Shown here: in pieces, positions 31,723 to 42,377 of the stretch
How positions within the stretch are numbered: position 1 is the stretch's first letter
Layout of the letters: every line of letters starts with the position of its first letter
Assembly (NCBI GenBank): GCA_932294295.1
Contig: OW028573.1
Location: 54,749,829 to 54,813,828, forward strand
Direction of reading: 5' to 3'
From: Alitta virens
Taxonomy: Eukaryota; Annelida; Polychaeta; Phyllodocida; Nereididae
Length of the DNA stretch: 64,000 bases
Translations under genes and position numbers: made by a program
Notes under the pieces: model-generated
What the model was told of the DNA's origin: nothing
Database searches by the model: none
The model's input: the letters and a program-made list of their open reading frames with translations, nothing else

Positions 31723-32115
31723 CATTGTGTTGTCACCGCACAGCCCAGCGACCTATTTATGTACATGTTTTTGCTCGTTTACTCATCTAAATAAATTATA
31801 AATTTCTCTTATAGTCTATAGGCTGGTATATGGTATTAAAGGTCCAACAGGATAATTATATGTTCATGTGCTGAGCAATTCTTGTTTTGACGAGCAGGCA
31901 ATTCAGAAAAATAGCCTAAACTTAAAAAATATAAATCCATTTCTCTTGTATTTTTAAGAAAAGATTTCTTAAGTCTATACTCAGCCTATTGGCTACACAG
32001 TTTAACCAATCATTTTGCATAACTAGGTAAACTAGCAAAGAATGTCCATAATTAGGTTTCTGGGCGCACGCACGCACGCACACGCGCGCGCGCACACACA
32101 CACACACACACACAG
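31723..32115. mobile_element. MITE family B, copy 3, right end merged with (CA)n
   Basis: It matches copy 2 from the left TIR (CATTGTGTTGTCACC) through CTCATCTAAATAAATT and GACGAGCAGGCAATTC to CATAATTAGGTTTCTGGGC. Instead of the terminal inverted repeat there is a CG/CA repeat, 32065-32115. The CACACA of the TIR may have seeded the microsatellite. Confidence 0.65.
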
Positions 32116-33047
32116 GGAGTTGGCTTGTGTATGAAAAATGTTGATCAAGGAAGATGTCAAAATTATGCTCCTGCTGGTCTGGTAATTTTCATTGTTTTAT
32201 ATCATATAAAATGGTGGTTTATGCATCATGAGAAAATATTATACCCTGGAAAAAAATGCATCTGAGAGATCTGATTATACATACTTATGAAAACTTTTAA
32301 TTAAAATGAGTTACAAACTATCAGTTACAGCATGCATTTGCTACTGCCTTGCATGATATGTATAACCACAAAATGTTGGTTGGTGCTATTTTTCAGTGAG
32401 CCAGCCACTGGACAATGGTTTCTCTACTGTAAGTGTTTATGAAATACATTTCTGTGCAAAAGTAGAATTCAAGTTAAACAAAATAATGTAATGCAACGGT
32501 AATATATTATGTGCTAGGCAGAGCAGTCTTAATATATTTTACTAGATTTCTGTTTTGTTTTTAGGGTGATGAAGATCTGTTGGGTCCAAGAGATCATCTA
32601 CTGGTATTTTTTACCTGTTTATGATTTTGATCGATTTAAACCTAAATACTCTCAACATATAACCTTGCAAACTTAATTATCACAGGCTTACACTTGCCTT
32701 TTTATGTATGAACACAAATTTACTATATTAATTAGTCAGTTGTACTCACTTATCTTTTATTAAAATCTGATCTAGATGCATCTCTGGATGATGATTATGA
32801 TGTTGATGATGATGGTGACTGACAGGATAGTGAGGACAGCGAAAGACTTGACACAAGTAGGTTCCTACTTTATTTACTCTAGTCTTTTATTGTGGATAAC
32901 AATTACAATGACTATATTAAATATATGACCTCTGCAAGCGGTATGTAGGGGAGACCGGAGTAAGTTGATCCCCGTGGTAAGTTGATCCATGGGCATTATT
33001 ATGAGACAAACTCATTTTTCGAGACACAGGCGACATCTTTTACTTCC
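32116..33047. other. Intergenic stretch
   Basis: No gene was recognised. At 32950-32988 the motif GTAAGTTGATCC occurs twice, 20 bp apart; it looks like the end of an unrecognised element. A GATGAT-rich stretch lies near 32788-32818. Confidence 0.4.
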
Positions 33048-33051
33048 TTAA

Positions 33052-33685
33052 AGTGAACCAACACAATTACTTGCTGAATAACAGGGATTGTTCAGCAATC
33101 AGAATGCATTTTTAAGTCTGGTCCAGTGAATAAATTTATTCATTTGCTCAGAACCCAAGATGATCCATCCATTAGTGAGAAATATTAGCATCAAATATTT
33201 ATGTTCGACCCGAACATAGCTCTCCAGGCCGTCTCAAACTTCTCATTCGCATATGTGAAGTGCCAGGATGGCAATAAACATTGGAGTGAAATTTGCAACA
33301 TTGATTTCGGCGAGTTTTAGCTAGTTTTCAACATTTTTGGCCAGTTTTTGCAACATTCTGGTACCATGCCAACAAATAAATACAATACAGATACAATATA
33401 GAGGAGGAGAAATGGCTAGGCAAAGAAAAAGAAAGGGGTATTCCCTTCCCAGGCTGTATTTGCAGTTGCAAAAGATGATGGGAGCAAGCCCCTGAATGGC
33501 TGCTGAGGCAGATGGCGGTTGCAAGACAGAACTTTGAAACCAATCCTGAAATAGCACTTTCTACTGTCTCTATTCCTTACAAAGTGTATTACAACTGCAC
33601 AAAACCGTCCATAGTTACTATGTAGGTAGGTTTTACAGACATTGGAGGGGGGTCCCTTCTCTGGGAGTTGTTGTGTTGGTTCGCT
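33052..33685. mobile_element. TTAA-type MITE
   Basis: TTAA flanks both sides (33048-33051 and 33686-33689). The inner ends AGTGAACCAACACAA and TTGTGTTGGTTCGCT are inverted with one mismatch. A TTAA target is used by piggyBac and Kolobok superfamilies; which one applies is not clear. The 634-bp interior has no transposase-like frame. Confidence 0.7.
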
Positions 33686-34025
33686 TTAAATGATCTAAAT
33701 TTGGGTCTCTGCGGTGAAGGCCAGATCAATAGAAGCATATAGTGAGGCTATCTAGTGTTCCCTGTGTTCAGTTTTAGAGAATTATTACCACATGGCAAAT
33801 TTCTACATATGGAATTGTACAAGCTCTTACGTATAGGTTGGAAGTTGACATTTATGACACATTTTTTCTCAATAAACATGTACTCCTGTACATAACGACA
33901 AAGTATGCTAACTGCTCTGTTTACTATCGACATACACTCAGATTTTACTGAAAAAGACAGTGAAAACATGCTTTTCAATAGCATTTTCAAATTCACGTTC
34001 GCATCGTTCATGCTTCATGTTTTCT

Positions 34026-34230
34026 AGTCGATTCGTCACTGCGCGATTCGTCCCTGCTAAAACGGGTCCATTCGTCACTCGGAAAAAGTCGATTAGTCAC
34101 CCGAAATTGGAGTCCACTTGTGCACATACATATGTTCTTTTACTACCAGTGACGAAACTACCAATATCGGATGACGAATCGACCACATTCGTGATGAACG
34201 GGGACGAATCGCGCAATGACGAATCGACCT
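34026..34230. mobile_element. Foldback element with iterated GTCGATTCGTCAC motif
   Basis: The left arm GTCGATTCGTCACTGCGCGA TTCGTCCC is repeated inverted at the right end (34201-34230) with one mismatch. Within the arms the motif GATTCGTCAC occurs about four times in one orientation, then about five times in the other. No coding sequence is present. Confidence 0.7.
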
Positions 34231-34546
34231 GTTACCATTGCCCTTGTTTCACTAAAACTCACTTGAGGGCTTCGGCGACATCACAGCAACATCACAGATG
34301 CAATGGTGCAGATAAATATCTAATTAATACTTTAGCTTCATTAGACCCATAGAACAGTGAAATCGTGTGGAAATGGTAACTTCTTTTAATTGTGAAATTG
34401 AGAAAACTACGGATTGCCAGTGTTATTCTGTGTGCCACTAGGGGCGTTGAAACATCGCCAGAGCCCTCTTGTGAGTTTTTGAGGAACTAGGCGGCCATGC
34501 TTCAAGCTTTATCAACCGAAATGTGAATTCGAAAATGGCACAGAAA

Positions 34547-34587
34547 TCGATTAATATTGGAAGAAATCGATTAATATTGGAAGAAAT
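34547..34587. repeat. Tandem duplication of a 20-bp unit
   Basis: AGAAATCGATTAATATTGGA is present twice in direct succession, followed by a partial third unit. A G homopolymer of about 18 bp lies downstream near 34810-34826. Confidence 0.85.
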
Positions 34588-34879
34588 CAACCATATCTGA
34601 GCGTGATATAATAGAAAAAAAAGTATTTCTAACCCTACAGCAGGTGTATTTCGTGTGGCAGACTATACACAAATTGTTCCTCTTTATAATCATTTGATTT
34701 CAACAAATGATTATAAACTAATTTAGTTGTTGCGTACTATTTCACTCTAGCCCAGAAGAACGAGCAAGATGAAAGCTTCACATTGGATATATACTGTTAG
34801 ATTGTAATGGGGGGGGGGGGGGGGGTGACAGCCTTTGGAGCACAGTGAAAAAAAAAAAAGAAAAAAAAAAAAGGTCTTT

Positions 34880-35176
34880 AGATTTCTTCTTTGTAGAGTT
34901 CTTGAAAGTAGTTTCATGTCATTTGCTTGGGAAGTCGCCTCTTAAGTATCGCATGGTCAGAAATCTGTCTCGTCTTCATCCGCAAGTTGTTTGTCTGAAG
35001 CAAGATGCAGCTGTATCAATGTTAAGCAGAGTACTTGGAATATGTGTAGATTTCAGTCTGCAGATTTTGATTTCAAGAATATGTTTGAAGATTTTGTCAA
35101 AGAAGCTGAAACCAGTGTAATGTACAACTGTCACAGTGATGAGAACAATGAATGTCTTCTACATGAGCTATATTAA
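34880..35176 (+). pseudogene. Coding-like remnant, family uncertain
   Basis: Two overlapping frames read SPLKYRMVRNLSRLHPQVVC and FDFKNMFEDFVKEAETSVMY. The first recalls the KY..VR.L..L.P stretch common in repetitive uncharacterised proteins of invertebrates. It could belong with the decayed block at 29.9-31.6 kb or with the gene starting at 36.2 kb. Confidence 0.25.
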
Positions 35177-36242
35177 AATGCCTTAGCAAATGCTGCTAGA
35201 TGGACCAAGCTGTGGCAAGTTATAATCTCTTCAAGGACTTTCTGATACGGTTCTCTGTTGCTGACTTCTAGTTATACTCAATGCTGTGATACTATGATGT
35301 AACCAATGTCGTAGCCAATGTTCTTTATGTTTTCTTTTGATCTATTTTTATTTAATTATTTTATGATCTCAGTCATGTTTTTAAAAATTGTTTCTAAAAA
35401 TTGTTCTCAAAATCTTTCTTTACTATTTTTGTACTCTTCCACCTGAAGGCAAATACGTTTTTATTATAAGTACTCTTTCGCTTCTGTCACATGGGCAAGC
35501 TTCAATTGAAAGGCATGAATTCCATGTAACTAGGTACTTATATATATATATATATATATATATAATGATTAGTTTCACTTTGAAATAGTCAGTAACTATA
35601 AATAGAATCTGCCTAATTTTATTTCATTTAATATCACTAAAACATTTTCCCGCCAATTTAGCGTGGTGTCAAACTTGACCTATTTATGACGTCATCCTTT
35701 CTGCTGAAATCTGTCTGCCACAAGAAGGTGAGTAAAAATGAAGTTTTTGTTTGTAGCATTCACAAAATGTGTGCCCCTTTGACAAAACACGTGTATTATT
35801 GTTGTTTAGGATATGAGGCTTAAGATAAATGTCAGTTTCATAGAGAGAAGTGATGTTTTTCTGCACTTAATGGGTCCGAAAATTTATGTTTGTAACTGTC
35901 CAACTTCATTCTTTCAGTTTTCATTCCGTCACAAAATATAAGAATTCGGTTTTTTTTGAGAAACTATGTATCATCAATTTTATTTTGCATAAAATCTCTT
36001 TTGAATTGATTATTTGTAACATCCCATGAAATGTTACAACTAAATCTGGATGTGACGGAATGATAAACCTACCTGTCACGGAATGAAATCAGTGTGACGG
36101 AATGATTCATGGCATAGGAATTATTACGCAAATATTGCAATTGTGGTGTAAATACTTAAAAAAACAAAACATTTATAACGCAATTAAATATACAACATAA
36201 AACTATATGTCTAACATTATGATACTTTGATTTGACAGGCAA
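35177..36242. other. Intergenic stretch
   Basis: No exon was recognised. An AT microsatellite lies at about 35540-35563. The motif GACGGAATGA recurs near 36053, 36069 and 36096 in a short imperfect array. Confidence 0.4.
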
Positions 36243-37024
36243 AATGGGGAAATCTGCAGCTGAAAGGCAGAAACTAGGACGGCAAAGATTGAGAGAAAAT
36301 GCAGAAGAAAACAAGCTGTATCTTGAAAGAGATAAACAGAGAAAGTCAGATGAAAAGAAGCAAATACATGCAAAAGAAAAACAATTGTTGAAAAAAAAAG
36401 AGCTAGAATAGCATCGAGAAAGTACCTGGAAAAGAAAAAACTGAACCAGACAAGAATGACTCAAAATAATTCACCAGCTTTTAAATCAAAACAGTCACTT
36501 GGGAAAGCCAGAAGGAAGGTGAAGGCAGCACTACCAAAATCACCAAGAAAGCAAGCTGCAGTCATCAGGTTATTGGCTTCGGAATTTTTTCCTGGAACAA
36601 CTTTGGAGAGACAGGATCCTCCTAGACAGGCGACAGCACTTAGCAAAGATGATCAGGAAACTGTGGTGAAATTTTACCTACAGGAATCCAGAATAATGCC
36701 TGGAAATAATGCCTGATGTAATAGTTGTCCGCACTGATCAGGAAAAAGTAACCAAGCAGCAACATCGCATGGTAATGACCATAAACGAGCTGTTTGAAGA
36801 ATTTAAGGTTGCATTTCCTGAAGTCTCAATTGGCAAATCAAAATTTGCATCTCTAAGACCACCAGAAATTCTGTTGTGTAGCAAAACCCCACTGCACCAT
36901 CATTCAAGATTCCCCTTGTACTCCAAGGACAAAATTCTGGAAAGTTGTGTCTGACATGAAAAAGATGATATTGAGCCCTGTGTCACCAACATATGTGATA
37001 ATTGTCTAAATCTCACACTCTTTT

Positions 37025-37039
37025 GGCAGTATTGTTAGA
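37025..37039 (+). repeat. Target-site duplication of the Nimb LINE (left)
   Basis: GGCAGTATTGTTAGA is identical to 42363-42377. Together they bracket the insertion exactly. Confidence 0.95.
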
Positions 37040-37124
37040 GTGTGTGTGTGTGTGAGTTATTGTTTAACGCCTCATCAGCACCTGAGTGGGCTATGTAGAG
37101 GCTCTCTAGGTTAAGATTGATTAT

Positions 37125-40055
37125 CTATATTTGGTAGTAGAAACCAGAAGCATATAAAAAATCAATAATTGTCTGGGTTGGATATCTAGTAAAGAGATGT
37201 TGTAAGGTAGTAGCTTGAAACAGAGGTCTTCTAATGCGTTGTAAGTGGGTGCAATCTAATAAAATATGTTTGATTGTTAGGGGGCACCGACAACTCTGGC
37301 ATACCGGTGCCGGTTCATTGACTAAAAGGTGTAAATGTGTAAGTCTTGAATGTCCTATGAGGCATCTGTGATATATTCCTTGATCTTTGCGAGTATTGAA
37401 CCTACTAGGTATTTTATTTTGAATGCAAGGTAAGATTGAATGCAACTTGTTGTTATTACATTCATTCCATTGTCTTTGCCAGCAAGACATGATAAAAGAT
37501 TTTATAGTCATTTTAAAATCAGTGTATGGAATGGTAAAATCAGTTATCTCTTTTGTAAGAGCCCTTTTTGCTGCCAGGTCTGCTTTTTCATTCCCTTCAA
37601 TGCCAGCGTGTCCAGGAATCCAGCAGAATACTATGTCTTTGTATTCATGAAGATAGAAATACTTAATAAGAACATCTAAGATCCCAGGGTTAACAAGTTG
37701 TTTATTTTGGATTGCTTGAAGAGAAGATTTGGAATCAGAACAGATAACATAACGATCTGATTCTGAGTCCTCAATGTTCTTTAAGGCAAGGTAAATAGCT
37801 GTTAATTCTGCAGTGTATATTGAGCAGTGGTCTGGAAGACGACATTCAGCTATAACGGTTTTATAAGAGGTGACAGCACAGCCTACTCGTCTTTCCATTT
37901 TTGAGCCATCTGTGTATAGAAATTTGTACGATTCGTATTTAAACCTTATACTATAAAATAGGTTTTGATAGTCTACCGGATTGGTTTCGCTTTTCTTAAG
38001 CTCTGCCAAATCCAGTATAACTTTCGGGACTGGGAGAATCCATGGCGGAATGGGTGGTACTTCCGTCTCGGCAATGATTGTAGTATCAATTTTTGCAGCC
38101 TCAAGATAGAATTTCATGCGTAATCCCAGTGGTCGAATGGCGTTTGAACGAGATTCATAATGATGCATGTATTTTGGATGAAATATTACATCATATGTTG
38201 GATTTGTTGGAGTTGAAGCTACTTTTAGTATGTATTGCATGGATAACTTGATACGACGAAGGGAAAGTGGAGGTTCCCCTGCCAGTACATATAAGCTCTC
38301 TACAGGAGATGTACGAAAAGCTCTTAAGCTTAGTCGCAACCCTTGATGATGTACAGAATTCAGGCATTTTAGATAAGATGGTCTGGCGGAGCCATATACC
38401 ACAGAACCATAATCAAGTCGAGAACGATTAATTGCTTGATAGAGACGAAGGAGGACCGTTGTGTCCCCACCCCAATTATATTTGCTCACTACTTTAAGGA
38501 GGTTCATTGATTTCAGGCACTTTGCTTTCAGTGCTTTGATATGCGGAATGAAAGACAATTTGGATTCAAAGAGTACACCCAAAAATTTTGTTTCATTCAC
38601 CACTTTTATTTGACAGTTGTCAATTATTAGTGATGGATCTGGATGGTTTGATCGTAAATAATAGAAAGGCAGACAAACTGTCTTCTGTTTAGAGAACTTG
38701 AAGCCATTTTCAAGTGACCATTTGTGAATCCTATTCAAATTTAATTGCAGTTGTCGTTCTATGGTTGGCATATATCTGGAACGATATGCAATGAGGAAAT
38801 CGTCAACATATAGGGACGACATGAGATTTTCTGAGATGGAATTTACTATACTGTTGATTTTGACGTTAAAGAGGGTGGGCGAGAGAATACTACCCTGAGG
38901 GACTCCATTCTCCTGAGAGTAGGGGCTTGACATCGTTGATCCCACTCGGACCTTAAAGAAGCGATCCTGTAGGAAGGATCCGATGAAAACTGGAAGGCGA
39001 CCTCGAAGCCCTAAGTCATGGAGATCTTTCATTATTCCATATTTCCATGTAGTGTCATAAGCTTTTTCTAGGTCAAAGAATATGGCTACTACGTGTTCTC
39101 TGTTAATGAAAGCATCTCTAACATAAGTTTCCAGTCTGACTAAATGATCTAATGTGCTCCTGTGACGGCGAAATCCAGATTGGAACTCTGTAATAAGCTG
39201 GTTCGACTCCAGGAACCAAACCAGTCTATCAGTAACAATTCGCTCCATTGTCTTACATAGACAACTGGTTAAGGCTATTGGTCGATAATTCATAGGATCA
39301 CTATGATCCTTCCCCGGCTTGGGAATTGGGATGACCGTGGCTTGTTTCCAGAGGGATGGAAGACATCCCTTCTCCCAAATTTGATTAAAGATATACAGTA
39401 ATGTTTTTAAAGAGGATTGAGGTAGGTGTTTTAAGATTTGATAATGTATATTATCAGGGCCTGTGGCAGAGTCAGTCGCTTTTAAGATGGCCTTCTGAAG
39501 TTCTTCTAAGGTGATGTAGGAGTTATAATCTTCGCTGTTATCAGACTGTATATTTAGGGTTAATCTCTCAGCTTGAGCCTTATAACATTGAAATTCTCTC
39601 GTATAGTTCTCTGATGAGGAGTTGTATGCAAACTGTTCTCCTAACCTGTTTGATATTTGTTCTGGTGAGGAGAGATGTTCTCCATTCACTTCTAGAATGC
39701 TTACATGCGAAGCTAGGTTCTTTCCTTCAATCTTCTTAATCATTTTCCAGACTTTATTGCTAGGAGTTCTTTCAGTGAGTCTGGAGACATAGTCTCTCCA
39801 GCAACTACGTTTTTTTTGCCTGACAATTCTACGCGCTTTGGCTTTCAGGCACTTAAAATTATTCAGATTGTTGATGGTCGGCTGTGATTTAAAAATTCTG
39901 AGGGCTCTCTTACGGTTTTTAATAGCTTCTCTTACTTCTTCGTCAAACCAGGGTCTTGCACTTCGTTTAGAATTATTTTTTGTCATCGGTATTGTTTTAT
40001 TGGCTATATCAGTAATATCATCAGTAAAATCTTCAACGAGATTATTACAATTCCT
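37125..40055 (-). CDS. Nimb LINE ORF2, reverse transcriptase-RNase H part
   Basis: It is in frame with the endonuclease after the stop; the first ATG is at 39986. Reverse transcriptase motifs are FFDLEKAYDTTW, NGVPQGSILSPTLFNV and the catalytic SLYVDDFLIAY, then KFLGVLFESKLSF. RNase H shows LYTDGSKMERRVG, YTAELTAIYLAL, ICSDSKSSLQAI and WIPGHAGIEGNEKADLAA, with all four acidic/His positions in place. It ends with the cysteine cluster CQSCRCPLTIKHILLDC. At 953 residues it is complete. Confidence 0.92.
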   Translation of the reverse strand, partial: RNCNNLVEDFTDDITDIANKTIPMTKNNSKRSARPWFDEEVREAIKNRKRALRIFKSQPTINNLNNFKCLKAKARRIVRQKKRSCWRDYVSRLTERTPSNKVWKMIKKIEGKNLASHVSILEVNGEHLSSPEQISNRLGEQFAYNSSSENYTREFQCYKAQAERLTLNIQSDNSEDYNSYITLEELQKAILKATDSATGPDNIHYQILKHLPQSSLKTLLYIFNQIWEKGCLPSLWKQATVIPIPKPGKDHSDPMNYRPIALTSCLCKTMERIVTDRLVWFLESNQLITEFQSGFRRHRSTLDHLVRLETYVRDAFINREHVVAIFFDLEKAYDTTWKYGIMKDLHDLGLRGRLPVFIGSFLQDRFFKVRVGSTMSSPYSQENGVPQGSILSPTLFNVKINSIVNSISENLMSSLYVDDFLIAYRSRYMPTIERQLQLNLNRIHKWSLENGFKFSKQKTVCLPFYYLRSNHPDPSLIIDNCQIKVVNETKFLGVLFESKLSFIPHIKALKAKCLKSMNLLKVVSKYNWGGDTTVLLRLYQAINRSRLDYGSVVYGSARPSYLKCLNSVHHQGLRLSLRAFRTSPVESLYVLAGEPPLSLRRIKLSMQYILKVASTPTNPTYDVIFHPKYMHHYESRSNAIRPLGLRMKFYLEAAKIDTTIIAETEVPPIPPWILPVPKVILDLAELKKSETNPVDYQNLFYSIRFKYESYKFLYTDGSKMERRVGCAVTSYKTVIAECRLPDHCSIYTAELTAIYLALKNIEDSESDRYVICSDSKSSLQAIQNKQLVNPGILDVLIKYFYLHEYKDIVFCWIPGHAGIEGNEKADLAAKRALTKEITDFTIPYTDFKMTIKSFIMSCWQRQWNECNNNKLHSILPCIQNKIPSRFNTRKDQGIYHRCLIGHSRLTHLHLLVNEPAPVCQSCRCPLTIKHILLDCTHLQRIRRPLFQATTLQHLFTRYPTQTIIDFLYASGFYYQI

Positions 40056-40808
40056 TTAATGAGACATAGTAATTGTTTCTAAGCAGTGTTTTTCGAAGGA
40101 GGTCCAATCCGCTTTATGCAACTTCCATCGGAGTTGACCCACTTCTCTTGAACCTTCTACATTTTGTAGGACAATGGGAAAGTGATCACTGCCGTGAGTG
40201 TCCTCTAATACTCTCCATTCAAATTCCAGAAATAACGCTGGATCACATATACTAAGGTCAATTGATGAAAATGTTCCATGACCTGGGTGAAGATATGTGG
40301 ATGAACCATCATTGAACAAACAAAGGGTGTGGTCATTGAGAAAATCTTCAATGGTTTTTCCTTTGTTGTTGTGGGAAGTGCTTCCCCACAATTGGTTATG
40401 GCTGTTAAAATCTCCTAGGATAAGACGCGGTTCAGGAAGTTGATTGTAAAGGTTATGCAAATCACTGGCTGTAAGGTGAAAGGGTGGAGGAATATATAAG
40501 GAACATATAGTGAATGTTTTATTCAGGTTCAGACGAACTGCTGTAGCCTGAAGGTTTGTGTTTAGTGGAATATGAGAATGAATGATTCCATTTTTAACTA
40601 AAATTGATGAGCCACCAGTGGCTCTATCGTGGGCAATATTGCCATATGTATTATACATATGGTAGTTTCTCAGTTTAAAACTATTTGGAGGTTTCAGAAA
40701 TGTTTCCTGTAGGCAGAAAGCTCTAGGGTTTAAGTCTTGGACCATGCAACCTATTTCATCGAAGTTGGCTCTGAAACCTCGACAGTTCCACTGAATGATA
40801 CTGTCCAT
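40056..40808 (-). CDS. Nimb LINE ORF2, endonuclease part
   Basis: The APE-type endonuclease shows IIQWNCRGFRANFDEI, FCLQETFLK, LILGDFNSHNQLWG, SSIDLSICD and GSDHFPIV, i.e. the Asn, Glu, Asp/Asn and Asp-His catalytic positions are present. It nicks the target DNA in known elements. The frame ends at a TAA (40058-40056) and continues in the same frame into the reverse transcriptase part, so this is one nonsense mutation in ORF2. Confidence 0.9.
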   Translation of the reverse strand: MDSIIQWNCRGFRANFDEIGCMVQDLNPRAFCLQETFLKPPNSFKLRNYHMYNTYGNIAHDRATGGSSILVKNGIIHSHIPLNTNLQATAVRLNLNKTFTICSLYIPPPFHLTASDLHNLYNQLPEPRLILGDFNSHNQLWGSTSHNNKGKTIEDFLNDHTLCLFNDGSSTYLHPGHGTFSSIDLSICDPALFLEFEWRVLEDTHGSDHFPIVLQNVEGSREVGQLRWKLHKADWTSFEKHCLETITMSH

Positions 40809-40991
40809 GAATTAGTTAAAAGAGTTTAATATTATCATAGTAAAATCTGTAGTGCATGGTACGAATTTGTATAAATATTCACTTTTTCTTCAAAGTCGCT
40901 GCCTCTTTTGGTGTTAAGATCTTTTTGGGGGCCCCACCATGCTTAGATGGTGGTCTTATGGTGCCCATTGCACTAGATTTTTCTAGTGTTT

Positions 40992-42209
40992 TTATGATGA
41001 GGGGGGATCTTTTGGGAACAATTGATCGCCAGAAGGTGCACCCTGTGAGGGTACACTAAGCTGTGAAGCAGCAACTAATGGAGCTACGAGATGTCCTTTA
41101 CCGACATCTGTAGCATGCTGCTTCATTCTTGCCAGGTGATCGTCTGACTGTGAAGTCTTCGATTCTGGTTTATCTTTCTGCAAGCTTTGCCCTGCCTTGG
41201 AATAATTATAATTAGGATCTAGGTCAATCCTTCGCCTGGGCGAAGATCTGGGTGAAGGAGATCTAGGTCCAGCCATCTGAGACAGGACTGAGGCATAGCT
41301 TGCCCCAGCAGCCTGTTCAGCTATACGGCGCGCTTGAGGAAAGGAGATATCTTTGGTGGTCTTTAACTTCAGGATCTCTTTCTCTAGCTGCCATTTGGGA
41401 CAGCCACGGTGATAGGCTGGCCCATCACCTCCACAATTAACACAATACGATGTATTCGTACATGGTGAGTCACAGGAATGGGTGTGTTCCCGTGATCCAC
41501 AATTGGCACAGGTTGGTTTGGCACGGCAGAAGCCGCTGAAATGGCCAAATCTTTGGCAGTTGTAACAACGTTTTGGGTTCGGGATGTAGGGACGTAACCT
41601 ACACCACTCGAACCCAATGCTGACCTTGTCAGGCAACACTGTGCCATCAAAGGTCAGAGTGAGTAGCTGTCGTGAATATCTTTGGGGCTGGCGATGAATG
41701 TGGATGACATTGTAGTCATCCAGCCAGTCCCTCAGTTCGTCATCGGAGCAGAGACTGCTCTCATGCGATGTCACAACTCCCTTGCAGGAGTTGAAAAACC
41801 GATGGGGCTCCACCTTAACAGGGGCACCCGCAAAGGCCTCCAACCCCAGCAATCTCAGCGACTGGTCCCTGTGGGCAACCTGCACCAGCAAGGACGTATT
41901 GCTTAAACGTCTTGTATTTTCAACAAAACCAATGCTTTCCTTAATTGTTCTGCATATTGTTATGGCTGAAAGTCGGGAAAACCCAGCATCACTGCCAGTA
42001 ACAACAAGAAACTTGGGCCAAGGCTTAGATATATCTGCATTATTTGAACTTTGATTTGCGTCATCTAATGATGGACGCAAACGTTTACCAAGTCTGGAAC
42101 CAGTAGCCAATTTTTCAACCTCAGCCTGGTTTACCGCTGAGGGACGCGCACCTTGTTCACCCGGGGGACGTGCGAGCCGGTCTGAAATTGTCGATTCGGA
42201 CATATTCAT
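40992..42209 (-). CDS. Nimb LINE ORF1 (Gag-like, three zinc knuckles)
   Basis: It starts MNMSESTISDRLARPPGEQG at 42209, about 405 codons. An RRM-like middle (WPKFLVVTGSDAGFSRLSA) is followed by CYNCQRFGHFSGFC, CANCGSREHTHSC and CVNCGGDGPAYHRGC, which bind element RNA in known I-type elements. A Ser/Pro/Arg-rich tail (PRSPSPRSSPRRR) follows. The frame stays open to an ATG at 42383, but its first residues are target-site DNA and the next 50 are 5' UTR, so 42209 is the better start. ORF2 begins 183 bp downstream. Confidence 0.85.
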   Translation of the reverse strand: MNMSESTISDRLARPPGEQGARPSAVNQAEVEKLATGSRLGKRLRPSLDDANQSSNNADISKPWPKFLVVTGSDAGFSRLSAITICRTIKESIGFVENTRRLSNTSLLVQVAHRDQSLRLLGLEAFAGAPVKVEPHRFFNSCKGVVTSHESSLCSDDELRDWLDDYNVIHIHRQPQRYSRQLLTLTFDGTVLPDKVSIGFEWCRLRPYIPNPKRCYNCQRFGHFSGFCRAKPTCANCGSREHTHSCDSPCTNTSYCVNCGGDGPAYHRGCPKWQLEKEILKLKTTKDISFPQARRIAEQAAGASYASVLSQMAGPRSPSPRSSPRRRIDLDPNYNYSKAGQSLQKDKPESKTSQSDDHLARMKQHATDVGKGHLVAPLVAASQLSVPSQGAPSGDQLFPKDPPSS

Positions 42210-42362
42210 TTTTGTTTCCCCTGTATGGTAGGGGACACACCCTCCTGTAAAGCTGGAGCAGCTTGTGCAATGCGCACTGTCCTGTTTTAGCCACTGGGGA
42301 TAGGGGACTTCACCCCAAGTGTTTCCACCCTCGCCGCGTGGAGGCCCAGGACCTTCGAGGGC

Positions 42363-42377
42363 GGCAGTATTGTTAGA
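42363..42377 (+). repeat. Target-site duplication of the Nimb LINE (right)
   Basis: Second copy of GGCAGTATTGTTAGA; the element begins immediately to its left. Confidence 0.95.

Larger units (their letters stand above)
37040..42362 (-). mobile_element. Near-intact I/Nimb-type LINE (5.3 kb)
   Basis: This non-LTR element has ORF1 with zinc knuckles, and ORF2 with apurinic-type endonuclease, reverse transcriptase and RNase H. An RNase H in a two-ORF element with CCHC knuckles in ORF1 points to the I group, Nimb-like. The 3' end (minus strand) is about 85 bp of UTR ending in a CA repeat. The 5' end agrees with that of a second copy at 46123 (both start GCCCTCGAAGGTCC), so it is full length. One in-frame stop in ORF2 is the only clear lesion. 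Perfect TSDs show a recent insertion. Confidence 0.9.

Noticed and set aside
31922..32113. MCVCVCVRARVC frame
   Set aside because: It translates the CA/CG microsatellite.
37040..37060. TG/CA run as a CRISPR-like or regulatory repeat
   Set aside because: It is the simple-repeat 3' tail of the LINE, directly next to the TSD.
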